DNA of 64,000 bases from assembly GCA_021325095.1 (NCBI GenBank), contig JAJPHV010000076.1:62001-126000 (forward strand), in the 5' to 3' direction. The translations under genes and the position numbers were made by a program. Below are positions 52,612 to 61,755 of the stretch, piece by piece (within the stretch, counting starts at the first letter, position 1; each line of letters starts with the position of its first letter). This DNA comes from Chloroflexota bacterium. GTDB taxonomy: Bacteria > Chloroflexota > Anaerolineae > Aggregatilineales > UBA2796. The notes beneath the pieces were generated by a model. That model did not search any database. It was not told the DNA's origin and saw nothing but the letters and a program-made list of their open reading frames with translations.

Positions 52612-53714
52612 CGCTGTTCGACAGCCACCGCGCTTTGAAGGAGTGCCTGCGCCACCGTCAGAATATCTTGCGCGGTCAGGCCGACGTATAACGGCAACGA
52701 TAGAACCTCACGCGCCACCCGCTCCGTCACGGGCAGGCTGCCGGGCGCACAGCCCAGATCGAGGTAGGCGGCCTGAAGATGAACAGGAATGGGGTAATGA
52801 ATGAGCGTGCCGACGCCGCGCGCCTTCAGCGCCTCCCGTATCTCGTCACGCAACGTGTGGCGGACGACGTACAGGTGGTAGACATGGTAGGCATCAGCGC
52901 GCTCCACAGGCAATGTGACCCGCGCCAGGTGCTGCCCGTAAAGCGCGGCGAGTTCGCGCCGTGCCGCGTTGTGCTCGTCCAGGTGCGCCAGTTTGACGGC
53001 CAGGATCGCGGCCTGCATCTCGTCCAGGCGGCTGTTGATCCCCCGCTCGGCATGTTCGTAGCGCGTCACCTGCCCATAGTTGCGCAGGCTGCGCAGCCTG
53101 GCGGCCAACTGCGAATCATTGGTGATAACTGCGCCGCCATCGCCGTAGGCGCCCAGATTTTTCGTGGGGTAAAAGCTGAACGCGCCGAGATGCCCGATGG
53201 TTCCGACGCGGCGTCCATGATCAAGCGCGCCGTGTGCCTGAGCGCAGTCTTCGACCAACAGCAGGTGGTGGCGCTCGGCCAGCGCAGACAGCGCCCGCGT
53301 GTCGGCAGGGTGGCCGTACAGGTGAACGGGCAGCAGCGCCTTTGTGCGCGGTGTGATGGCGGCTTCTGCGGCGGCAGGCGACATGGTATACGTGTCAGGG
53401 TCGATGTCCACCAGGACGGGTCTGGCCCCCGTGCGCTCGACGGCGCAAACCGTTGCAACCGCCGTATGAGCGACGGTGATGACTTCATCACCGGGGCCGA
53501 TCCCGGCAGCGCGCAGCGCCAGTTCAATTGCGTCCGTGCCGCTGGCGACGCCCACCGCGTATTTGACGCCATGATAAGCCGCAAATGCTGTCTCGAAGGC
53601 TTCCACTTCCGGCCCCAGGATATACCAGCCGCTCTTGAGCACGCGCTGGGCAGCCGCTTCCAGTTCCGCAGCCAGGAGGGAGTGCAGGGGCTTCAAATTA
53701 TTGAAATCGATCAT
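52608..53714 (-). CDS. DegT/DnrJ/EryC1/StrS-type sugar aminotransferase
   Basis: 368 aa PLP enzyme that adds an amino group to a keto-sugar nucleotide. The Schiff-base lysine is Lys185 in SFYPTKNLGAYGDGG; other family features are SGTDAIELALRAAGIG, LPVHLYGHPAD and EDCAQAHGA, plus NSRLDEMQAAILAVKL. ATG 53714 starts the family-like sequence (IDFNNLKPLHS); an upstream frame to 53762 is not needed. It is the first gene of the cassette, transcribed from a promoter ending at 53749. Confidence 0.93.
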   Translation of the reverse strand: MIDFNNLKPLHSLLAAELEAAAQRVLKSGWYILGPEVEAFETAFAAYHGVKYAVGVASGTDAIELALRAAGIGPGDEVITVAHTAVATVCAVERTGARPVLVDIDPDTYTMSPAAAEAAITPRTKALLPVHLYGHPADTRALSALAERHHLLLVEDCAQAHGALDHGRRVGTIGHLGAFSFYPTKNLGAYGDGGAVITNDSQLAARLRSLRNYGQVTRYEHAERGINSRLDEMQAAILAVKLAHLDEHNAARRELAALYGQHLARVTLPVERADAYHVYHLYVVRHTLRDEIREALKARGVGTLIHYPIPVHLQAAYLDLGCAPGSLPVTERVAREVLSLPLYVGLTAQDILTVAQALLQSAVAVEQR

Positions 53715-53748
53715 GATCAGTCCGCGACAACGTAGGTAATGCGCGATC

Positions 53749-53778
53749 ATTGTAGCGAACATGCACCCGTAGTGACAA
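53749..53778 (-). promoter_or_regulatory. Sigma-70-type promoter for the amino-sugar cassette
   Basis: Minus strand: TTGTCA, 18-base spacer, TACAAT. Start near 53742, about 28 bases before the DegT ATG. Confidence 0.55.
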
Positions 53779-53882
53779 AGACTTCACCGGAGTGACACGG
53801 ACTCCCGGCTACGACGAATGTGTGGCGTGGGCAAAACTCCGCAGGATCGGCGCTCCGAAAGGAGCGTATGCCTGATGCCCCG

Positions 53883-54044
53883 TCACGACGAGAGGCTTTT
53901 CCGCAGTCCATCGATGAGCGCCTGTTTCTCGGCATCCGACAGGCGCGCCTCAGGATGCAAGATCAGATAGTCTTTGCTTCTCATGAGCTTTTGATCAGCA
54001 AGCGAGTAGCGGGGGCGGTAAAACGGATATTGACGTATGTAATC
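53883..54044 (-). pseudogene. Remnant of a haem-binding-domain cytochrome gene
   Basis: A 54-codon frame between two stops. Its C-terminal part, LILHPEARLSDAEKQALIDG then LRKSLSS, resembles the end of haem-binding-domain (cytochrome-like) proteins. The CxxCH part and the start are missing. The only ATG is about 33 codons before the stop and has no ribosome site, so this is probably the decayed 3' end of a lost gene. Confidence 0.45.
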
Positions 54045-54063
54045 CTAGCCTTAAATCCACCTT

Positions 54064-54091
54064 AAAAGGGCGATCCGTTGCCGGATCGCCC
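54064..54091 (-). terminator. Rho-independent terminator of nuoJKLMN
   Basis: Perfect 10-base stem GGGCGATCCG/CGGATCGCCC with a GCAA tetraloop on the minus strand, followed by TTTT. It lies 40 bases after the nuoN stop. Confidence 0.9.
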
Positions 54092-54130
54092 GCGCGCAGC
54101 TTATGCAGAATAGGTTCTGGTTGGAGATTG

Positions 54131-55675
54131 CTACCGCAGTGCCACCGTCGTGACCGTCTGCGCGACGCTGGAGGCCAGATATGGCAAAATGCCAATCACC
54201 AGTGTACCCACCGCACACAGCGCGACGGCACTGGACAGCGGCGTGGGCAGTTTGGCATCGGCCTCGCCCGTTTCCAGCCACATCTTGACGATCACGCGCA
54301 GATAGTAGTATGCCGAGATCACACTCGTCAGCACGCCGATCAGCGCCAGCAGGCCCAGGCCCGAATTGAGCGCGGCCAGGAATACGAACCACTTGCCGAC
54401 GAAGCCCGCCGTCAGCGGAATGCCTGTCAGACTGAGCATGAACACGGCCATCGCCAGCGCCAGTGCCGGTCTGGTGCGCCCCAGGCCGGAGAAGTCGTCC
54501 AGCAGCGTGCCGGTGGCGTCATCGTGTTCGACGGCAATCGCAACGGCAAACGCGCCGATATTGGTGAACGCATAGGCCAGCAAGTAGATTAACGCGCCCT
54601 GGATTGCCTGTTGCCCTAGCACCAATGAGACGCTCTGGTTGCCTGCCGCGTCCGCCGTGACCTGGAAGGTCCCGGCGGCGGCCACCGCCATCAGAATATA
54701 CCCGGCGTGGGCGATGCTCGAATAGGCCAGCAGCCGCTTGATGTCGCGCTGCGAGATCGCCACCACGTTGCCCAGGATCATGGTCAGCGCGGCAATGATC
54801 GACACGGCATCCTGCCATGCCGCGTGCAGCGTCACCGTCTGGCCCGGTTCAACTTTGATATTACCGAGGACAAGCGTCGGCACAGCAATCGCAAGCACGC
54901 GCAGCAGCGCGCCGAAACCGCCCACCTTCGCCACCACACTCATAAAGGCTGTAACCGGCGTGGGCGCACCCTGGTATACGTCGGGCGTCCACATATGGAA
55001 CGGCACGGCAGCCACCTTGAAGCCCAGGCTGACCAGCAGCAGGCCCGCCCCCATCAGCAGCAGGAACGGCGAAACCACGTCCGAGGTCGCCACGTGGTTA
55101 AAGATTTGCTGCAAGTTGGTCGTGCCCGTCGCGCCGTAGACCAATGCAATGCCATAGACCAGGAAGCCCGTCGAGAATGCACCGAGCAGGAAGTACTTCA
55201 TGGCACTTTCTTCGGAGCGCAGATCGGGGCGGCGGAACCCGGCCAGGATATACAGCGGGATCGACAGCAGTTCCAGCCCGATGAACACGATCACCAGGTC
55301 GCCGGACGCGCCCATGAACATCGCACCGGACGCCACCATGAGCAGGATCGGATAGTATTCGCCGCGCTCGATCCTGGCCCGTTTCAAATAGTCGTAGGCG
55401 GCCAGGATGCTGATAAACGTTGCAATCAGGGTGATGACGTTGATCAGCGCCGTGAACGGGTCGGAGATGAACATGCCGCCGAAAGCTATGGTGCGGATGC
55501 CAAAGCCAGGGATGGACAGCACGAACGAGACGACCACGCCCACGATTGCCAGCCCTGCCGTGATGCCCTTGCGTTCTTTGGGAACGAATACGTCCACCAG
55601 GAACAGGAAGCAGGCCCCCAGCGCCAGCGAGAGCGCCGGGAGCGTTGCCCACAGGTTCAGGTTCGGGATACTCAT
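54131..55675 (-). CDS. nuoN: NADH-quinone oxidoreductase subunit N
   Basis: 514 aa antiporter-like membrane subunit of complex I with about 14 helices. The conserved proton-pathway segments include IGLELLSIPLYILAGF, with Glu in the fifth helix, and FKVAAVPFHMWTPDVYQGAP with Lys before helix 8; AISQRDIKRLLAYSSIAHAGY is the broken-helix region. Last gene of the nuo operon: it starts two bases after nuoM and is followed by a strong terminator. Confidence 0.95.
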   Translation of the reverse strand: MSIPNLNLWATLPALSLALGACFLFLVDVFVPKERKGITAGLAIVGVVVSFVLSIPGFGIRTIAFGGMFISDPFTALINVITLIATFISILAAYDYLKRARIERGEYYPILLMVASGAMFMGASGDLVIVFIGLELLSIPLYILAGFRRPDLRSEESAMKYFLLGAFSTGFLVYGIALVYGATGTTNLQQIFNHVATSDVVSPFLLLMGAGLLLVSLGFKVAAVPFHMWTPDVYQGAPTPVTAFMSVVAKVGGFGALLRVLAIAVPTLVLGNIKVEPGQTVTLHAAWQDAVSIIAALTMILGNVVAISQRDIKRLLAYSSIAHAGYILMAVAAAGTFQVTADAAGNQSVSLVLGQQAIQGALIYLLAYAFTNIGAFAVAIAVEHDDATGTLLDDFSGLGRTRPALALAMAVFMLSLTGIPLTAGFVGKWFVFLAALNSGLGLLALIGVLTSVISAYYYLRVIVKMWLETGEADAKLPTPLSSAVALCAVGTLVIGILPYLASSVAQTVTTVALR

Positions 55676-55677
55676 AC

Positions 55678-57303
55678 CTACTTACCGCCTGTATTGGCCG
55701 GAGCCTGTTCGGGCGCGGCCTGCACTGTTTGCGCGGGGATGTAGCGCTGCAACTGCGCGGCCACGTCGCCGGATGATTTATCCATGTAGTTGAAGAACGG
55801 CTTCGGGAAAAGCCCGATGATGATGGCCGCGATGACGACCACCACCAGCGCCAGTGTTTCGTTCCAGGTCAGCGGCGGGTAGGGGTTGGCTGCGACCTCA
55901 CCAGGTTCGCCATGCCCGCCGTGACCGTGCGCTTCCGGCGCGCGGTACTCACCCATAAAGACCTTGTTCCACATGTAGAGCAAATAGACCGCTGCCAGGA
56001 TGACGCCCACCGTCGCCGCTGCGGCGAAGCCGGGGCCAAGCACCGTCGAGCCGAACGCACCGAGCAAAATGGTGAACTCACCCACGAAGCCGTTCAGGCC
56101 GGGCAGGCCCATGCTGGACAGCGTGATGACCAGGGCCAACCCGCTGAAGATCGGCAGCACTTTCCACACCCCGCCGAAAGCGTTGATGGCCTTCGTGTGG
56201 CGGCGCTCGTACAGCATCCCGACCATCAAAAACAAGCCGCCCGTGCTGATGCCGTGATTAACCATTTGCAGCGTTGCGCCGCTCAAGCCCGTCGCATGGC
56301 CCGCACCCAGGGCAAAAATGCCGAGCACAACGAAACCCAGGTGGCTGATCGAAGAGTAGGCGACCAGCTTCTTCACGTCCGTCTGGGCATAGCTGACCCA
56401 CGCACCATAGATGATGCCGATCACGGCCAGCACGCCGATGATCGGCGCGAACGTGACCGACGCCTGCGGGAACAGGCCCAGGCAGAAGCGTACCAGACCG
56501 TAAGTGCCGAGCTTCAGCAGAACGCCCGCCAGGATGACCGAGCCAGCCGTCGGAGCCTGCACGTGCGCGTCGGGCAGCCAGGAGTGCAGCGGCCAGATCG
56601 GAACCTTGACGGCGAAGGCGGCGAAGAAGCCCAGGAACAGCAGCGCCTCGACGGTGGCACTGCCATAAATGTTACTAGGAGAAGCCGCAGCCGCCTGTAC
56701 CTTCAGGATGATCTCGTGGACGTTGAACGTGCCGAAGTGGTTGCCCATCCACAGGATCGCCAGCAGCATCAGGATACTGCCCGCCATCGTGTACAGGAAG
56801 AACTTGACGGCGGCGTAGATGCGCTCTTCCGATCCCCAGATGCCCACGATGAAATACATCGGCACCAGGCTGACTTCCCAGAAGACGTAAAATAGGAACA
56901 AATCCTGGGCGACGAACACGCCGATCATGGCGAACTCGAGCAGCAGCATGAAGGCATAATACAGCCGGACGCGCTCTTTGACATGGTACAGCGAGAACAG
57001 GATCGCCAGCGGCATGATGAACGCCGTCAGCAGCACCAGCAGGATGCTCAGGCCATCAACAGCCACGTAGTAGCTGATCTTGAAGTTGCCGAAGGACAGC
57101 CACTCCATCAGGTGTTCGTGCTGCAAGGCGGCGGTGGTCGTGTCGAACGAGAACAGCAAGATCAGCGATGCGCCGAAGGTCAACAGCGAAAAGATCAGCG
57201 CGATCCACTTGATCTGGTTTTCGCGCGCTCTGGGCCAGAACACCGCCGGGATCATGCCGATCAGCGGCAGGAATAGCACCGTAGTCACTAACCAGTCATT
57301 CAT
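55678..57303 (-). CDS. nuoM: NADH-quinone oxidoreductase subunit M
   Basis: 541 aa antiporter-like subunit with 14 helices. Features: VFWEVSLVPMYFIVGIWG (Glu of the pump site), FAVKVPIWPLHSWLPDAHVQ (Lys and His), SYAQTDVKKLVAYSSISHLGF and MVNHGISTGGLFLMVGMLY. Normal length for the family, except for a C-terminal tail of about 30 residues rich in Ala, Pro and Gln. It lies between nuoL (40 bases) and nuoN (2 bases). Confidence 0.95.
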   Translation of the reverse strand: MNDWLVTTVLFLPLIGMIPAVFWPRARENQIKWIALIFSLLTFGASLILLFSFDTTTAALQHEHLMEWLSFGNFKISYYVAVDGLSILLVLLTAFIMPLAILFSLYHVKERVRLYYAFMLLLEFAMIGVFVAQDLFLFYVFWEVSLVPMYFIVGIWGSEERIYAAVKFFLYTMAGSILMLLAILWMGNHFGTFNVHEIILKVQAAAASPSNIYGSATVEALLFLGFFAAFAVKVPIWPLHSWLPDAHVQAPTAGSVILAGVLLKLGTYGLVRFCLGLFPQASVTFAPIIGVLAVIGIIYGAWVSYAQTDVKKLVAYSSISHLGFVVLGIFALGAGHATGLSGATLQMVNHGISTGGLFLMVGMLYERRHTKAINAFGGVWKVLPIFSGLALVITLSSMGLPGLNGFVGEFTILLGAFGSTVLGPGFAAAATVGVILAAVYLLYMWNKVFMGEYRAPEAHGHGGHGEPGEVAANPYPPLTWNETLALVVVVIAAIIIGLFPKPFFNYMDKSSGDVAAQLQRYIPAQTVQAAPEQAPANTGGK

Positions 57304-57343
57304 TGAGTGTTTTACCTCCGTGTTTGGCCGACGGCCTGCTAGC

Positions 57344-59704
57344 CTACTGCCCCAACGCCTGACGGATCAACGGCCAGAGAACAATTAAGAGAATAAACAG
57401 CACGCCCACCAGTACGGTGAACGCATAAGTCCGCACGTAGCCCGTCTGCATGCGGCGCAGCCGTGAGGAGAACCACTCAATGCCGCGCCCGATGTTCATG
57501 AAGCCTGCGTCAATCGCGCCCCGATCCACAGGCGAACTCAAGAAGGCGGCCATGCCGTTGAAACCGCCGACGATCAGGGTATTGTGGACGTAGTCGTGCC
57601 AGAACGCCCAATCGAGCGTGTTGGCAAGCCAGTTCGCAGCCCGATTATACGGCTGCTCGACAAAGCGCCCGTAAAACTCGTCCCAGTACAGCTTGGCGTT
57701 TGCCAGCCGGAACAGTTCGCGGGTTTCGGCGTACTTCTGCAACTGGTCGCGGCCCTTCTTGGTGAGCGGCGCTTTGCCGTACACCTGCTGCGCCAGCGCG
57801 ATGGCGGCGACGGCAATGACCAGCGCCGTGATCGCCAGCAGCGCGTTGAACTGACCTGCGCTGGCGTAGGTGACGTGATGCTCCAGCCAGCCCGTCAGCA
57901 CATCGACGCGCAGCCGCAGCCAGGCGAACGCTTCCGGCAGGTTGAGCAGCCCGCCGATGACGGACAGCCCGGCCAGGATAATCAGTGGCACAGTCATCAA
58001 ACTTGTGCTCTCCGGGGCGGACGCGGCGGCTTCGGTGCGCGGCTGCCCGAAGAAGACCAGGCACATCTGCCGCCACATATAGAAAGCCGTGAAACCCGCC
58101 GCCAGCAGCAGCAGACCGAGCGCGATGAAGCCCTCGACCTTGCCCTGGTTAAAGCCCACGTCGAAGGCCCGACCCAGGATTTCGTCCTTCGACCAGAACC
58201 CGGCCAGCGGGAAGATGCCCGACAGCGCCAGCGTCCCGATCAGATACGTCCAGAAGGTGACCGGCATCCGCTTGCGCAGGCCACCCATGTTGCGCATATC
58301 CTGGGCATCGAAGGGCGTTTCCTCATGCTCTTCATGGCCGTGTTCGTCGCCGTGCCCTTCATGATGGCCGTGCGCCAGGTGGTAGCCGTGTTCGACGCCG
58401 TGAATGACCGAACCGGAGCCGAGGAATAACAGCGCCTTGAAGAAAGCGTGTGTCACCAGATGGAACATGCCCGCCGCGTAGCCGCCCAGTCCTACCGCCG
58501 CCACCATGAACCCAAGCTGGCTAACGGTGCTGTAGGCCAGCACGCGCTTGATGTCCCACTGGCCCATGGCGATGAAGCCCGCCATCAGTGCCGTAACGGA
58601 GCCGATGATCGCCACCAGGGCTGCCGTCAGGGGCGCGGCGTTCAGGAACACGTTGCTGCGTACCAGCAGGAAAATGCCCGCCGTAACCATCGTGGCCGCG
58701 TGGATGAGCGCACTGACGGGCGTCGGGCCGGCCATTGCGTCCGGCAGCCAGACAAACAGCGGGATTTGCGCGCTCTTGCCGGTCACACCGAGCAGCATGA
58801 ACAGGGTGATCAGCGTGATGACGGTCTGTAGCGGCAAGGTCACCGTGCCGAAATGGACGATATGGTTGCCTTCTTTCAGCCAATCTTCTGTCTGCCCGAA
58901 CACTCCCTTGCGGATCGGGCCAGCCGGGGTAGCTGGCTGCTGTTCACCCTGGGCGGCGGTCTGGCCTTCCGCCGGAGCGACGACGGCTCCGCCATTCGAT
59001 TCGGCAGGTGCAGCCTGGACGACTGCGCTTTCGCCTTCCGCCGCCCGCGCAGGAATCTCGCTCGGCGCGTAATAGTCCAGCGTGCCAAACGTCCAGAACG
59101 TCAGAAAGATGGCGATCAGAAAGCCGAAGTCGCCCACGCGGTTGACGATGAACGCCTTCCGCGCCGCATTGCTGTTCCGCCAGCCTACGCCGTGTGCCTT
59201 GTCGAACCAGAAGCCGATCAGCAGGAATGAGCATAGGCCCACCCCTTCCCAGCCGACGAACGTCACCAGGAAGTTGTTGCCCGTGACCAGGATCAGCATG
59301 AAGACCAGGAACATGTTCAGATAGACGAAAAAGCGCGGGAAAAGTGGGTCGCCATGCATGTAGCCGATGGCATACACATGGATCAGCGTACCGACCCCTG
59401 TCACGACCAGCATCATGGTCAGGCTCAGGGTATCGACGCGGAACTGCCAGGGGATTTCCACACCGCCCGACGGAATGCTGATCCAGCCCGTCAGGATCGG
59501 CGGGTTGACGACGACAGCCTGAAAGCCAAAGCTCGACATGGCAATCGTCATGATGACGGCGACGGCGAAGGCCAGCCCCGCTGCGGTGGAGGCAACGAAG
59601 CCGACGCCCTTTTCACCCAGGTTTTTGCCCAGGAACAGGTTGAAGAGCATCCCTGCCAGCGGGAACAAAATGACCAGGGGGACGAGTGACGCAAAATTTT
59701 CCAT
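57344..59704 (-). CDS. nuoL: NADH-quinone oxidoreductase subunit L, with two insertions
   Basis: 786 aa, longer than the roughly 610-650 aa typical of this subunit. The core has FVGWEGVGLCSFLLIGFW, KSAQIPLFVWLPDAMAGPTP and IKRVLAYSTVSQLGFM, the lateral amphipathic helix and the final helix being present near the end. Two insertions explain the size: residues about 215-270, an Ala/Glu/Pro/Gln low-complexity loop with no known fold, and 436-462, a His-rich run (HGHHEGHGDEHGHEEHEE). The operon position is between nuoK (2 bases) and nuoM. Confidence 0.95.
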   Translation of the reverse strand: MENFASLVPLVILFPLAGMLFNLFLGKNLGEKGVGFVASTAAGLAFAVAVIMTIAMSSFGFQAVVVNPPILTGWISIPSGGVEIPWQFRVDTLSLTMMLVVTGVGTLIHVYAIGYMHGDPLFPRFFVYLNMFLVFMLILVTGNNFLVTFVGWEGVGLCSFLLIGFWFDKAHGVGWRNSNAARKAFIVNRVGDFGFLIAIFLTFWTFGTLDYYAPSEIPARAAEGESAVVQAAPAESNGGAVVAPAEGQTAAQGEQQPATPAGPIRKGVFGQTEDWLKEGNHIVHFGTVTLPLQTVITLITLFMLLGVTGKSAQIPLFVWLPDAMAGPTPVSALIHAATMVTAGIFLLVRSNVFLNAAPLTAALVAIIGSVTALMAGFIAMGQWDIKRVLAYSTVSQLGFMVAAVGLGGYAAGMFHLVTHAFFKALLFLGSGSVIHGVEHGYHLAHGHHEGHGDEHGHEEHEETPFDAQDMRNMGGLRKRMPVTFWTYLIGTLALSGIFPLAGFWSKDEILGRAFDVGFNQGKVEGFIALGLLLLAAGFTAFYMWRQMCLVFFGQPRTEAAASAPESTSLMTVPLIILAGLSVIGGLLNLPEAFAWLRLRVDVLTGWLEHHVTYASAGQFNALLAITALVIAVAAIALAQQVYGKAPLTKKGRDQLQKYAETRELFRLANAKLYWDEFYGRFVEQPYNRAANWLANTLDWAFWHDYVHNTLIVGGFNGMAAFLSSPVDRGAIDAGFMNIGRGIEWFSSRLRRMQTGYVRTYAFTVLVGVLFILLIVLWPLIRQALGQ

Positions 59705-59706
59705 AA

Positions 59707-60024
59707 CTAGCCTTCCAATGCGTGCAGTTCGTCGATGTCGATGGTCTTCTTCGACTTATAAATCGCCACGATCAGCGCCAGGCCAACGGCGACCTCGGCG
59801 GCAGCCACCGTGATGACGAAGAACACGATCAACTGCCCGCCCACTTCGCCCCACTGCCGGGCGAAGCCGACCAGGGCCAGGTTCGCGGCGTTCAGCATCA
59901 ACTCAATCGACATAAAAATCATAATGGCGTTGCGCCGGACAAGCACGCCAAGCACGCCCATGATAAACAACACGGCGCTGAGGATCACAAAGTATTCGAC
60001 GGGTATACTGGATGGTGCAGGCAT
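59707..60024 (-). CDS. nuoK: NADH-quinone oxidoreductase subunit K
   Basis: 105 aa with three helices, standard size. The two functional glutamates are in [19 protein letters not shown] and [20 protein letters not shown] 60024 is chosen because GGAGG lies nine to ten bases upstream. A longer frame to 60081 includes a duplicated 14-base segment and is not part of the family sequence. Confidence 0.96.
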   Translation of the reverse strand: MPAPSSIPVEYFVILSAVLFIMGVLGVLVRRNAIMIFMSIELMLNAANLALVGFARQWGEVGGQLIVFFVITVAAAEVAVGLALIVAIYKSKKTIDIDELHALEG

Positions 60025-60040
60025 TACGGGTGTTCCTCCT

Positions 60041-60068
60041 CGCGTTAGTCTGCTCGCGTTAGTCTGCT
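60041..60068. repeat. Exact 14-base tandem duplication at the nuoJ stop
   Basis: CGCGTTAGTCTGCT occurs twice in a row; the copy at 60055-60068 includes the nuoJ stop codon. It looks like a recent slippage event in the nuoJ-nuoK gap. Confidence 0.85.
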
Positions 60069-61351
60069 GACGACTCGGCACTCGGATTCCGGACGGCGCG
60101 ATTGATGCGCCGTACCACCGGGCTGACGACCAGCCGCTGCCGCGCGCGCTTGACCACTTCCTCGCGGGTCAGGATGATCGCGCCGACCATCGCCACCAGC
60201 AGCAGCAGCGACACCAGTTCAAAGGGTAACAAAAACGCGCTCAGGAGCGACTGGCCGATCTGCTGTGGGCTGCCAAACGCTTCCTCGGTGCGTACCGGTT
60301 TCAGCCGGATCGAGGTGAGGCGCGGTGTGGTCTGCCCGGCCACCATCTCCGGCGCGAGGATCAGTAGTTCGTGAGTTTTGGGCTTCATGGTCAGCGTATC
60401 CAGCGTCATCAGACGCTCGTCGCCGCGTTGCCAGGCCAGCAGGTAATCCCCCTTGTTGAGCGTGATCGTTTTGGCCGACGAAACGCCGCTGCTCGTCGTC
60501 GCTCCCAGATCGGCAACCAGAACAACTCTACCGCGCTGTTCCGGAGTCAGGTCAGCGCGGTACTCTTTGGCCGGATCAAGCTGGATCAGGCTCACCGGCG
60601 CGCCGCTCGGCAGCGCGTTCACCGCCGTCAGCCGGAGGGTGTCCTCGCTGTCCAGCGGCCCCATGTCGGTGGGAACGGTCATCAAGAACAGCTTTTGATC
60701 GGCGGTGCTGGTAATGAGAACCGTCGTCGTGGTGTCCGGTTCAAGCCTGATCGAGTTCACCACCACCGGCGCCGTGCCGGATTTGATCGGGTCGGGACAT
60801 TTGCTCTGGTCGGCCTCAGTGCAGGCCGGGAAGACCAGCGCATTGTAATCGCCCGCGCGCACTGCCGTGAACTCGGTGGGTTCTCGGTACGCCAGGTCGC
60901 TGCCCATCTTCTCGTTGTTCAGGTACACGTCTACAGCGGGCGCGCCCGGCGCAGCGTGTACGAACCTGACCTGGGGCTGGTGCGGTATGGGCTTCAGCAA
61001 TCCAACATTGCCGCGCACGATGGACACAAAGGCCACCACCTGGAAGATCGTCGTCAGCGCCACAGCCCCCGGCGCCAGCCAGGGGTAGCGTGGCTCTTCG
61101 TCACGGAGGCGCTCTGCACCCAACAGCATGATTACGAACATGAATAGCACCATGATCGCGCCAGCGTAGACCGTTACCTGGATCATGCCCAGGAAGGGCG
61201 CATTGAGCATCAGATAGAAGAAGGCGACACAAAGGAAATTGGTGACGAGGAAAAGGGCGCTGTGTACCGCGTTGCGGCTGACCAGCATAAACGCCGCCGA
61301 AAAGATGGCTACAGCCGCCACGATGATGAATATCGCCAGTTCGAGCGTCAT
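60059..61351 (-). CDS. nuoJ: NADH-quinone oxidoreductase subunit J with inserted DUF4397-like region
   Basis: 430 aa, more than twice the usual 165-200 aa. Helices 1-4 lie at about 4-24, 30-50, 53-78 and 92-113 and include the typical [22 protein letters not shown]. Residues about 120-362 are an insertion: [19 protein letters not shown] at 128 onward is the DUF4397 signature, and a second similar half begins [14 protein letters not shown] near 239; Cys177 and Cys185 could form a disulfide. Helix 5 ([21 protein letters not shown], 374-394) then resumes normal NuoJ. The basic loop after helix 3 puts the insertion outside the cell. First gene of the operon. Confidence 0.93.
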   Translation of the reverse strand: MTLELAIFIIVAAVAIFSAAFMLVSRNAVHSALFLVTNFLCVAFFYLMLNAPFLGMIQVTVYAGAIMVLFMFVIMLLGAERLRDEEPRYPWLAPGAVALTTIFQVVAFVSIVRGNVGLLKPIPHQPQVRFVHAAPGAPAVDVYLNNEKMGSDLAYREPTEFTAVRAGDYNALVFPACTEADQSKCPDPIKSGTAPVVVNSIRLEPDTTTTVLITSTADQKLFLMTVPTDMGPLDSEDTLRLTAVNALPSGAPVSLIQLDPAKEYRADLTPEQRGRVVLVADLGATTSSGVSSAKTITLNKGDYLLAWQRGDERLMTLDTLTMKPKTHELLILAPEMVAGQTTPRLTSIRLKPVRTEEAFGSPQQIGQSLLSAFLLPFELVSLLLLVAMVGAIILTREEVVKRARQRLVVSPVVRRINRAVRNPSAESSAD

Positions 61352-61393
61352 ATCGGATCGTCCTGGAACCTTAGAAAATGGTGAGGCTTGTTC

Positions 61394-61423
61394 AGTTTAT
61401 CTCAAATCACTTTGGAACGTCAA
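61394..61423 (-). promoter_or_regulatory. Sigma-70-type promoter for nuoJKLMN
   Basis: Minus strand: TTGACG, 18-base spacer, TAAACT; start near 61387, about 36 bases before nuoJ. It shows that the block is transcribed separately from nuoA-I, which are not upstream. Confidence 0.65.
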
Positions 61424-61449
61424 AAACCAGTTGAGCCAATGTGTAATCT

Positions 61450-61560
61450 TTACCTCACCGCCGTGCTTCTCTATATTGCGAGGAGGAACGGGTAGAGCTT
61501 CCTTCTCTGGTTCCCTCCCTCTTTGCGCAGCGCAGAGAAATCGGGAGTGAGGCGAAAGGT
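61450..61560. repeat. Dispersed palindromic repeat, degenerate (copy 11)
   Basis: Left end TTACCTCACC, core CCCTCTTTGCGCAGCGCAGAG, right end GGGAGTGAGG. An isolated TTACCTCACC follows at 61585. The remainder of the gap to 61755 shows no gene. Confidence 0.5.
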
Positions 61561-61755
61561 TTTAACTTTGTCCCCTCCCGGATTTTACCTCACCTGCGAC
61601 GGACAAGTATGCTGTGTAGAGCAGCCACCAGGGAGGGGGGCTTAATTCTCGAATGTGGGGTAGCTACGCCGCGCGGCATTGGTTGCATTATGCAAGTCGG
61701 GGCTGAATAATAGTGACATGTTCGGCGAATGAACTCCAGTCGGCAAAGGCGTGAC

